Assembly: GCA_017425745.1 (NCBI GenBank)
Contig: JAFOXT010000407.1
Span: 1 to 8,202 of the forward strand
Direction of reading: 5' to 3'
Length of the DNA stretch: 8,202 nucleotides
From: Clostridia bacterium
Lineage (GTDB): Bacteria; Bacillota; Clostridia; Oscillospirales; Acutalibacteraceae
Shown piece after piece: positions 1 to 4,992 of the stretch. The notes beneath the pieces were generated by a model. That model saw only the letters and a program-made list of their open reading frames with translations. It was not told where the DNA came from and made no database searches. The number at the start of each line of letters is the position of its first letter. Position 1 is the first letter of the stretch. The position numbers were made by a program, and so were the translations under genes.

Positions 1-767
1 TCAAGCTTGTTTTCCTTGCTCTGATACTGAATGCCGAAAGCCTTTGCAAAGCCGTCACCGAAGTAGTGTGAGGTGCCTGCCTGAAGAGCCTTACCGTCGT
101 GCATAAGAGCTTCAATTGCATAGGTTGAAACTGCGCCTGCAAACTTGTCACTTTCTGTCTTCTTGCCCTTTACAACGGGAATTGCAAGGTATCTTTCACA
201 GAAATCTGCATATACATTAAGCATCTTTTCTGTTTCAACAATAGCTTCGTCAGCAGTTGCGTGAATGGTGTGGCCTTCCTGCCAGAGGAATTCTCTTGAA
301 CGAAGGAAGGGACGTGTTGTCTTTTCCCATCTTACAACGCTTACCCACTGATTATAAAGCTTGGGAAGGTCTCTGTGTGAGTGGATAATGTTTGCATAAT
401 GCTCACAGAAAAGTGTTTCTGATGTGGGACGTACGCAAAGTCTTTCTTCAAGTCTTTCGCTGCCGCCGTGGGTTACCCATGCAACCTCGGGAGCGAAGCC
501 TTCAACGTGGTCCTTTTCCTTCTGAAGAAGACTTTCAGGAATGAACATAGGCATACAAACATTTTCGTGACCTGTGTCCTTGAACATTTTATCGAGAATT
601 CTCTGAATGTTTTCCCAGATTGCGTAGCCGTAAGGTCTGATAACCATACAGCCCTTTACACTTGTATATTCAACAAGCTCAGCTTTTTTACAGATATCGG
701 TATACCACTTCGCAAAATCTTCTTCCATAGAAGTGATATCTTCAACCATTTTCTTGTCGTTAGCCAT
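1..767 (-). CDS. proS: Prolyl-tRNA synthetase, archaeal/eukaryote type (5' part, runs off left edge)
   Basis: Class II aminoacyl-tRNA synthetase that charges tRNA-Pro with proline in the cytoplasm. The first 255 residues are present; the C-terminal part lies beyond base 1. The start MANDKKMVED is preceded by an AAGGAAAGG ribosome site. Visible family motifs are VRPTSET (residues 112-118), LPKLYNQW (134-141), the motif 2 region RPFLRSREFLWQEGHT (152-167), ESDKFAGA (205-212) and GTSHYFG (231-237). In bacterial-type ProRS a large editing insertion separates motif 2 from the substrate-binding loops. Here motif 2 runs directly into ESDKFAGA and GTSHYFG, so this is the shorter archaeal/eukaryote-type enzyme, usually about 480 aa, which is common in Clostridia. 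The gene lies downstream of ileS on the same strand, separated by a 185-bp spacer holding its own promoter-like elements, so it is probably transcribed separately. Identity is secure; only the C-terminal zinc/anticodon region is unseen. Confidence 0.96.
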   Translation of the reverse strand, partial: MANDKKMVEDITSMEEDFAKWYTDICKKAELVEYTSVKGCMVIRPYGYAIWENIQRILDKMFKDTGHENVCMPMFIPESLLQKEKDHVEGFAPEVAWVTHGGSERLEERLCVRPTSETLFCEHYANIIHSHRDLPKLYNQWVSVVRWEKTTRPFLRSREFLWQEGHTIHATADEAIVETEKMLNVYADFCERYLAIPVVKGKKTESDKFAGAVSTYAIEALMHDGKALQAGTSHYFGDGFAKAFGIQYQSKENKL

Positions 768-802
768 GGATTATTTTCCTTTCCTTAAACCGATAAAAAA
801 CT

Positions 803-884
803 TATATATAATAGTATACGAAAAAAGCGATTTTTAGTCGAAAAATGACGGATAAAAATCCCTATATATAATAGTATACGAAAA
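803..884 (-). repeat. Two direct copies of a 22-bp promoter-like element, 60 bp apart
   Basis: Bases 803-824 and 863-884 are identical over 22 bp and are offset by exactly 60 bp. The surrounding bases (a GACT upstream on the minus strand, A/T runs either side) are also similar, so this looks like a diverged tandem duplication of about 60 bp. Read on the minus strand toward proS, each copy contains GTATACTATTA, the same 11 bp found at the ileS promoter. Confidence 0.8.
813..841 (-). promoter_or_regulatory. Candidate proximal proS promoter
   Basis: On the minus strand, TATACT (813-818) is preceded at 17 nt by TCGACT (836-841), which matches 4 of 6 positions of TTGACA. Transcription would begin near 806, giving a leader of about 40 nt before the proS ATG. 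The -35 is mediocre, so confidence is moderate. Confidence 0.5.
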
Positions 885-902
885 TCAGGTTTTTACAGTC
901 TT
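873..902 (-). promoter_or_regulatory. Candidate distal proS promoter (duplicate copy)
   Basis: The second copy of the repeated element has TATACT (873-878) on the minus strand with AAGACT (897-902, 3 of 6 matches) at an 18-nt spacing. It would give a leader of about 100 nt on proS. The -35 is weak. It may be a functional second promoter or a decayed duplicate. Confidence 0.3.
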
Positions 903-908
903 TTTAAG

Positions 909-937
909 TTCACCCTACAGTGTTACTGCAGGGTGAA
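909..937 (-). terminator. Stem-loop between ileS and proS, possible ileS terminator
   Basis: On the minus strand TTCACCCTGCAG and CTGTAGGGTGAA pair as a 12-bp stem with one G-U wobble and a 5-nt loop TAACA, starting 15 nt after the ileS stop codon. Placement and strength suit a transcription terminator. The downstream sequence is AC-TTAAAAAGA rather than a U-run, so it is not canonical. It may instead stabilise the 3' end of the ileS mRNA or act with a factor. Confidence 0.5.
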
Positions 938-952
938 AATTATAGTTTAATT

Positions 953-3900
953 TTACGCTTTTTTAACTGAAATTGTAATTTCGTCGTCACCGATTGAAAC
1001 TGTCTTTGTAAGGTCAGCGCTGATTTCGCCGCCGAGAACAATGTCATCAGCAAGAAGCTCTGAAGCCATATGGTCCTTAGCTTCGCTGAGAGCAGTCATA
1101 ACGCTTTCTGAAGCTGATGCAAGAGCCATTACAACTCTCTGTTCAACCTCGTAGCCTGCTTCCTTACGGATAAGCTGACACTGACGAACAACGTCACGAA
1201 CTGTACCTTCCTTGATAAGCTCATCTGTGAGAACAACATCAAGAGCGATTGTATCTTCGCCGAATTCAGCTGAAACGATACCTGCCTTTGTCTTCTGCAT
1301 AATTGTGAAGATTGCGGGATCGTAAGCAGCTTCAAAGCCGTTTACAAGAACTTCTTCACCTGCGAGAGCCTTAGCGGTGTAAGCAGCCATTTCTTCAGCA
1401 GTTGCAGCTTCAAGAGCCTGCTTCATCTTGTTTACGTCACCCTTAAGAACTGCACCTGCAACCTTGAAGTTAACAGTGAGGTAGCTGTCCTTGAGAACTG
1501 ATGAATCTGTGATGTATTCAAGAGCCTTGATGTTAAGCTCGTCAAGAATGTTCTTTTCGTAAACCTTTACGTTTTCAGCCTTAGCTGTATCGCAGCAAAC
1601 AAAGAGCTTTGAAAGAGGCTGACGAACCTTCATCTGATGCTCGTTACGAAGCTTGAGTGCTGTTGCAATAATTTCTCTTGCGTAAGCAGTGCCTTCGATA
1701 ATGCCGTCATCTTCGAAGCCTTCAAGAACTGTGGGCCAGTCTGAAAGGTGAACTGAAAGCTCTGATGAGGGAAGAACTCTTCTTGTAAGGTTCTGCCAGA
1801 TGCTTTCTGTCATAAAGGGAATGATGGGAGCCATAACCTTAACGCAGGTATTAAGTGCGTTGAAGAGTGTCCAGTAAGCAATCATCTTATCCTTTTCGTC
1901 GCCTGTCTTCCAGAAACGACGACGGTTTGTTCTGATGTACCAGTTTGAAATATCATCAACGAAGATTTCGAATTCCTTAATAAGGTTATATGCCTTGTAG
2001 TCGTCCATCTGAGCAGTTGCCTTCTTGATGAAGTCGTTTGTTCTGATAACGAGCCACTTATCTGTAATTGTCATAGCGTCCTTGTCAGGTGTGTAGCCTT
2101 CGAAGTTGGGCTTGTCAATTCTTGCGTATGTTTCAAAGAATGTGTAAATGTTCCAGAATGAAAGGAGCTTTCTTCTTGCTTCGTCACCAAGGTTGAAGCC
2201 GAAACGAACGTCGTTAGCAACGGGACCGCCTGCATAGAGGTAACGTACTGTATCAGCGCCGATCTTTTCAGCAGCTTCGTCGAAACGGATCATAAAGCCT
2301 GTTTTTGAGAACTTTTCGCCTGTTTCCTGAACAACACTTGAGTGGCAGAGAACTCTTTCATAAGGAGCCTTGTCTTCAAGAACTGTACTCATAAAGAGAA
2401 GTGAGTAGAACCAGAGACGAACCTGCTCACGCATTTCAACAACCCATTCAGCAGGGAAGTTCTTTTTCCATTCTTCCTTATCGGTGAAGTAGCCTGTTGT
2501 TGAGAAGGGAACGATACCTGCGTCGAGCCATACGTCGCCAACATCAGTGATTCTCTTTACATTTGCTGAGCACTTGGGACACTTGATTTCAACTTCGTCA
2601 ATCCAGGGTCTGTGAAGCTCGGGAAGAGCATCAACCTTAGCGGGATCAACTGCAAGGCTCTTGAGCTCGTCAATTGAGCCTACAACGTGAACGTTGCCGC
2701 ACTCCTCACATACATAGAAGGGAAGAGGCATACCGTAGTAACGCTTACGTGAAATGTTCCAGTTACCCATATTGTTAAGCCAGTCGAGCATTCTCTTGCC
2801 GTTTGATTCGGGCTCCCACTTAACGCTCTGTGCGTTTCTGATAAGTCTGGGCTTAAGCTCTTCTGTAGCAATAAACCATGAGGGAACAAGACGGTAGATA
2901 AGCTCTTCCTTACATCTCCAGCATACGGGATAGCTGTGTTCGTGAGGCTTAACAAGATAGAGCTTGTCGCGATTCTTGAGTTCTTCAAATACTTCGTCAG
3001 CAATTGTCTTTGAGTTCTTGCCTGTGAAGAAGCCGAAGCCCTTGAGGAAGATACCCATATCGTCAACGGGCATAATTTCGGGAAGACCGAGTCTCTTGCC
3101 GAGCTCGTTATCTTCTGCACCGCAACCGGGAGCAATGTGTACAACGCCTGTACCTTCTTCAGCGTCAACATCTTCCCATGCTACGATTTTGTGTTCAAAG
3201 CCCTGCTGAGCTTCAAGCTCGGGGAAGCAGGTGTCATATTTCTTGCCAACGAGTTCTTCACCCTTGAACATACGAAGCACTTCAAGCTTGTCGTCGCCGA
3301 GATACTTGATTGCGTTCTTAGCAAGGATAAGAGTCTTTTCGTCGCTCTTAACCTTTACTTCAACATAGTCGATTTCAGGGTTAACTGCAAGAGCAACGTT
3401 TGATGAAAGTGTCCAGGGTGTTGTTGTCCACACAATGATTTTGCTGTTTGTGCCTTCAACGGGAAGCTTGAAGAAAACAGAATTGTGAGTAACAGTTTTG
3501 TATGAGCCTGTCATTTCATGCTCTGAAAGTGATGTGCCGCAACGGGGACACCAGGGCATAGGCTTATATTCTCTCTTGATCCAGCCGTTGTTGTCGCAGG
3601 TCTTGAGGAAGTGCCAGATGCTTGTGATGTTGAGGTCTGTGTTGGTGTAGTATGAGTTATCCCACTGCATCCACTGACCGAGTCTCTTTGACTGTTCAGT
3701 GATAACGCCTGAATACTGCTTTACACGTTCAACGCACTTTGTTGTAAACTTGTCGATACCGTAATCTTCGATATCCTTCTTTGATTCAAAGCCAAGTTCC
3801 TTTTCAACGCCAACTTCTACCCAGAGACCCTGGCTGTCAAAGCCGTTCTGACAGCGGCAGTCATAGCCCTGCATATATTTGTATCTGATGAATGTATCCT

Positions 3901-4090
3901 TGAGAGTACGTCCCCATGCGTGGTGAATACCCATAGGATTGTTTGCTGTAATAGGTCCGTCGATAAAACGGAAACGTTCTTTTCCCTGATTTTTTTCTTT
4001 TCTTTTTTCGTAGCAATTGTTATCTTCCCAGAACTTGAGAACCTCATGTTCCATGGCGATAAAACTGTTGCTTTTTTCCATTTCTGCCAT
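953..4090 (-). CDS. ileS: Isoleucyl-tRNA synthetase, divergent class I type with non-canonical signatures
   Basis: Class Ia synthetase expected to attach isoleucine to tRNA-Ile in the cytoplasm. It is 1045 aa and complete. The start at 4090 (MAEMEKSNSF) has GGAGG 9 nt upstream; an in-frame ATG 13 codons earlier lacks a comparable site. In order: N-terminal catalytic half (about 40-200) with DGPITANNPMGIHHAWG; zinc-type cysteines WCPRC (180-184); CP1 editing domain with WTTTPWTLSSN (221-231) and GTGVVHIAPGCGAED (313-327); further CxxC pairs at 390-393, 461-464 and 504-507; DVWLDAG (519-525); GEKFSKTG (591-598); anticodon-binding domain with SNWYIRTNRRRFW (715-727); and the type-2 C-terminal module with KVRQPLSKL (821-829) and RKEAGYEV (975-982). 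Aligned to standard IleRS, HIGH reads GIHH, GLPVE reads GLWVE and KMSKS reads KFSKT. Family membership is secure from the tail and editing motifs. Whether it is the cell's only IleRS cannot be seen here. Confidence 0.93.
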   Translation of the reverse strand: MAEMEKSNSFIAMEHEVLKFWEDNNCYEKRKEKNQGKERFRFIDGPITANNPMGIHHAWGRTLKDTFIRYKYMQGYDCRCQNGFDSQGLWVEVGVEKELGFESKKDIEDYGIDKFTTKCVERVKQYSGVITEQSKRLGQWMQWDNSYYTNTDLNITSIWHFLKTCDNNGWIKREYKPMPWCPRCGTSLSEHEMTGSYKTVTHNSVFFKLPVEGTNSKIIVWTTTPWTLSSNVALAVNPEIDYVEVKVKSDEKTLILAKNAIKYLGDDKLEVLRMFKGEELVGKKYDTCFPELEAQQGFEHKIVAWEDVDAEEGTGVVHIAPGCGAEDNELGKRLGLPEIMPVDDMGIFLKGFGFFTGKNSKTIADEVFEELKNRDKLYLVKPHEHSYPVCWRCKEELIYRLVPSWFIATEELKPRLIRNAQSVKWEPESNGKRMLDWLNNMGNWNISRKRYYGMPLPFYVCEECGNVHVVGSIDELKSLAVDPAKVDALPELHRPWIDEVEIKCPKCSANVKRITDVGDVWLDAGIVPFSTTGYFTDKEEWKKNFPAEWVVEMREQVRLWFYSLLFMSTVLEDKAPYERVLCHSSVVQETGEKFSKTGFMIRFDEAAEKIGADTVRYLYAGGPVANDVRFGFNLGDEARRKLLSFWNIYTFFETYARIDKPNFEGYTPDKDAMTITDKWLVIRTNDFIKKATAQMDDYKAYNLIKEFEIFVDDISNWYIRTNRRRFWKTGDEKDKMIAYWTLFNALNTCVKVMAPIIPFMTESIWQNLTRRVLPSSELSVHLSDWPTVLEGFEDDGIIEGTAYAREIIATALKLRNEHQMKVRQPLSKLFVCCDTAKAENVKVYEKNILDELNIKALEYITDSSVLKDSYLTVNFKVAGAVLKGDVNKMKQALEAATAEEMAAYTAKALAGEEVLVNGFEAAYDPAIFTIMQKTKAGIVSAEFGEDTIALDVVLTDELIKEGTVRDVVRQCQLIRKEAGYEVEQRVVMALASASESVMTALSEAKDHMASELLADDIVLGGEISADLTKTVSIGDDEITISVKKA

Positions 4091-4099
4091 TGGTTTATT

Positions 4100-4104
4100 C
4101 CTCC
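4100..4104 (-). promoter_or_regulatory. Ribosome binding site deciding the ileS start
   Basis: GGAGG on the minus strand lies 9 nt before the ATG at 4088-4090. The competing upstream in-frame ATG (4127-4129) has only a weak GGTGA at short distance, so the 4090 start is preferred. Confidence 0.85.
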
Positions 4105-4106
4105 GT

Positions 4107-4134
4107 AAAAAGAATTGTGATGAACACATAATTC
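4107..4134 (-). promoter_or_regulatory. AT-rich hairpin with U-run in the ileS leader, possible attenuator
   Basis: On the minus strand GAATT-(AT)-GTG pairs with CAC-AATTC (8 bp, 2-nt bulge, loop TTCAT), followed at once by TTTTT and then the GGAGG site. It has the layout of a weak intrinsic terminator inside a leader of about 58 nt. The stem is AT-rich and imperfect, so it could easily be chance. I see no T-box features (no room for Stem I or an antiterminator). Confidence 0.25.
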
Positions 4135-4155
4135 ACCAATTTTAAATACCGTAAT

Positions 4156-4184
4156 AGTATACAATATTATGCAGGAATTTTCAA
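4156..4184 (-). promoter_or_regulatory. ileS sigma-A promoter
   Basis: On the minus strand TTGAAA (4179-4184) is followed by a 17-nt spacer and TATACT (4156-4161). Transcription is expected to start near 4149, giving a leader of about 58 nt. The -10 and its downstream bases (GTATACTATTA) are identical to the two elements upstream of proS. Confidence 0.82.
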
Positions 4185-4248
4185 GGGCTTATCACAATAA
4201 AATGTTATGTATAATAATAAATAAACAGTGAACATTGTGCAATAACTA

Positions 4249-4277
4249 TTGACCTAAGGGCGATAAGTATGTATTAT
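4249..4277 (+). promoter_or_regulatory. Promoter of the 45-aa peptide gene
   Basis: TTGACC (4249-4254), a 17-nt spacer and TATTAT (4272-4277) make a good sigma-A promoter diverging from the ileS promoter. The start should be near 4284, about 34 nt before the ATG, which is preceded by AGGAAAGGAG (4294-4303) and a second AAGG close to the start. Confidence 0.78.
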
Positions 4278-4317
4278 AGCAGGAGTTTGTCATAGGAAAG
4301 GAGTTGAAAAGGAAAAA

Positions 4318-4455
4318 ATGAAGAGATTTTCAAGACTTACAGCAATTGTGGTTTCACTTACAATGCTTATGTCACTTTCAGGTGCGGCAGCTTTTGCAGA
4401 TGAAGAAGTAACCGTTGAAAAGACAATTACACAGATTACAGAATACTTTAAATAA
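4318..4455 (+). CDS. Small exported peptide, 45 aa, unknown function
   Basis: I do not recognise this as a named family. The product has a textbook signal peptide: basic MKRFSR, a hydrophobic core (about residues 7-22), then SGAAAFA with a likely signal peptidase I cut before D28. The mature product would be only 18 residues, DEEVTVEKTITQITEYFK, acidic, without cysteine, alternating hydrophobic and polar residues. The gene has its own good promoter, a purine-rich ribosome site upstream and a strong intrinsic terminator starting 28 nt after the stop, so it is a self-contained transcription unit. These signals argue for a real gene although the reading frame is short. Alternatives are a signal peptide left over from a deleted larger exported protein, or a leader peptide. 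The downstream AT-rich sequence shows no continuing coding region in another frame. Function (signal, bacteriocin-like or surface-associated peptide) cannot be told from sequence. Confidence 0.7.
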   Translation: MKRFSRLTAIVVSLTMLMSLSGAAAFADEEVTVEKTITQITEYFK

Positions 4456-4482
4456 AAACATAAAAATTTAAAATACATGCAA

Positions 4483-4527
4483 CACTTCTGCCTTATAATT
4501 TGTCTAATAGGGCAGAGGTGATTTTTT
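4483..4527 (+). terminator. Intrinsic terminator of the peptide gene, overlapping the next gene's start region
   Basis: CACTTCTGCC (4483-4492) pairs with GGCAGAGGTG (4511-4520), one G-U wobble, and the stem can extend by about four weaker pairs, leaving a loop of about 10 nt. ATTTTTT follows directly. This is a canonical rho-independent terminator. Unusually, its 3' arm contains GAGGTG, the ribosome site for the ATG at 4528, and its loop side carries a perfect TATAAT (4494-4499). Confidence 0.85.
4494..4499 (+). promoter_or_regulatory. Possible -10 element for the lipoprotein gene, inside the terminator
   Basis: TATAAT at 4494-4499 would start RNA near 4506, after the 5' arm of the hairpin, so such a transcript could not fold the stem and its GAGGTG would be free. 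No good -35 is visible at 16-18 nt and there is no extended -10 TG, so the call is weak. Confidence 0.3.
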
Positions 4528-4902
4528 ATGAAAAAAACATTGGCACTTTTATTGACAGTCATACTTGCGCTTACTTTTTTCGGTTGTGCAAAAAGAGAAA
4601 ACAGAGCAGACACTTCTCTTAAAGAGGGTGAAATGATGCTTACAGGTTATGTTACGGAAAGCTACGGCAGTACACTGCTTCTTGAAAAGACGGATGACGG
4701 TGAGTGGCAGGATTTTGTAAGCGACAGAGTATATGTTACAATCGGAGATAACACAGAGTTTGTAATTGACGGCTGGTATGTAACCGACCTTTCTGCCGAT
4801 TACTTTAAAGGGAAATACATAAGTGTAATTTGCAGTGAGCTTGTGCTTGAAACTTATCCTGTTCAGCTTCAGAACGAAAGAATGATAATTGAGCTGGATT
4901 AA
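4528..4902 (+). CDS. Small lipoprotein resembling DUF3221 (YobA-like) proteins
   Basis: A 124-aa putative membrane-anchored lipoprotein. The N-terminus MKKTLALLLT starts a signal sequence ending in LTFFGC, with Cys20 as the likely lipidated residue; Phe at -3 is less usual for a lipobox. The rest is a compact, probably beta-rich domain: GYVTESYGSTLLLE (40-53), VYVTIGDNTEFVIDG (69-83), a segment GKYISVICSE (95-104), and an ending ETYPVQLQ. The ending resembles the ESYPAQ-type end of DUF3221/YobA small OB-like lipoproteins. I recall this likeness rather than having searched it, and the function of that family is not established to my knowledge. GAGGTG sits 7 nt before the ATG. It lies just behind the peptide gene's terminator, and the next promoter follows 27 nt after its stop, so it is probably a one-gene unit or read-through product. 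Confidence 0.82.
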   Translation: MKKTLALLLTVILALTFFGCAKRENRADTSLKEGEMMLTGYVTESYGSTLLLEKTDDGEWQDFVSDRVYVTIGDNTEFVIDGWYVTDLSADYFKGKYISVICSELVLETYPVQLQNERMIIELD

Positions 4903-4929
4903 CAATCAATTAAAAAAACTTACAAAAAA

Positions 4930-4958
4930 TTGAAAAATATAAAAAAGTGTGCTATACT
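4930..4958 (+). promoter_or_regulatory. Promoter of the ceramidase-like gene
   Basis: TTGAAA (4930-4935), a 17-nt spacer and TATACT (4953-4958) with a TGC extended -10 make a near-ideal sigma-A promoter. The start near 4965 leaves a leader of about 28 nt. A short inverted repeat, CTTGCA (4962-4967) and TGCAAG (4976-4981), overlaps the start of the AAGGAG ribosome site. Confidence 0.85.
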
Positions 4959-4992
4959 CTTCTTGCAAATCAAAATGCAAGGAGAGTTTTTT

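Noticed and set aside
468..788. 106-codon frame on the plus strand opposite proS
   Set aside because: It is antisense to a certain proS coding region and shows no domain, ribosome site or promoter of its own.
803..884. CRISPR-like repeat
   Set aside because: There are only two copies, they are AT-rich, and both coincide with promoter -10 sequence in front of proS.
2680..3171. 163-codon minus-strand frame inside ileS
   Set aside because: It overlaps the ileS editing and catalytic region in another frame; the ileS motifs fix the real frame.
4091..4129. 13-codon upstream extension of ileS from an in-frame ATG at 4127-4129
   Set aside because: It has no good ribosome site, lies in the leader hairpin, and the ATG at 4088-4090 has GGAGG at 9 nt.
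4210..4215. Second TATAAT upstream of the peptide gene as a promoter
   Set aside because: No acceptable -35 at 16-18 nt (GCTTAT at 17), and a better promoter lies downstream at 4249-4277.
4193..4239. Inverted repeats CACAAT/ATTGTG and AATGTT/AACATT between the divergent promoters as an operator
   Set aside because: The two pairings use overlapping right-hand bases, the region is AT-rich, and six-base matches are expected by chance.
4456..4482. Frameshifted continuation of the 45-aa peptide gene into a longer protein
   Set aside because: The bases after the stop are low-complexity A/T leading straight into the terminator. No frame continues with protein-like sequence.
4549..4905. 118-codon minus-strand frame opposite the lipoprotein gene
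   Set aside because: The plus-strand frame has a signal peptide, lipobox Cys and ribosome site. The minus frame has none and is a mirror effect of codon use.
4930..4992. 21-codon upstream extension of the ceramidase-like gene
   Set aside because: It overlaps the -35 and -10 of the gene's own promoter and would bury the signal peptide. The ATG at 4993 has an AAGGAG site.
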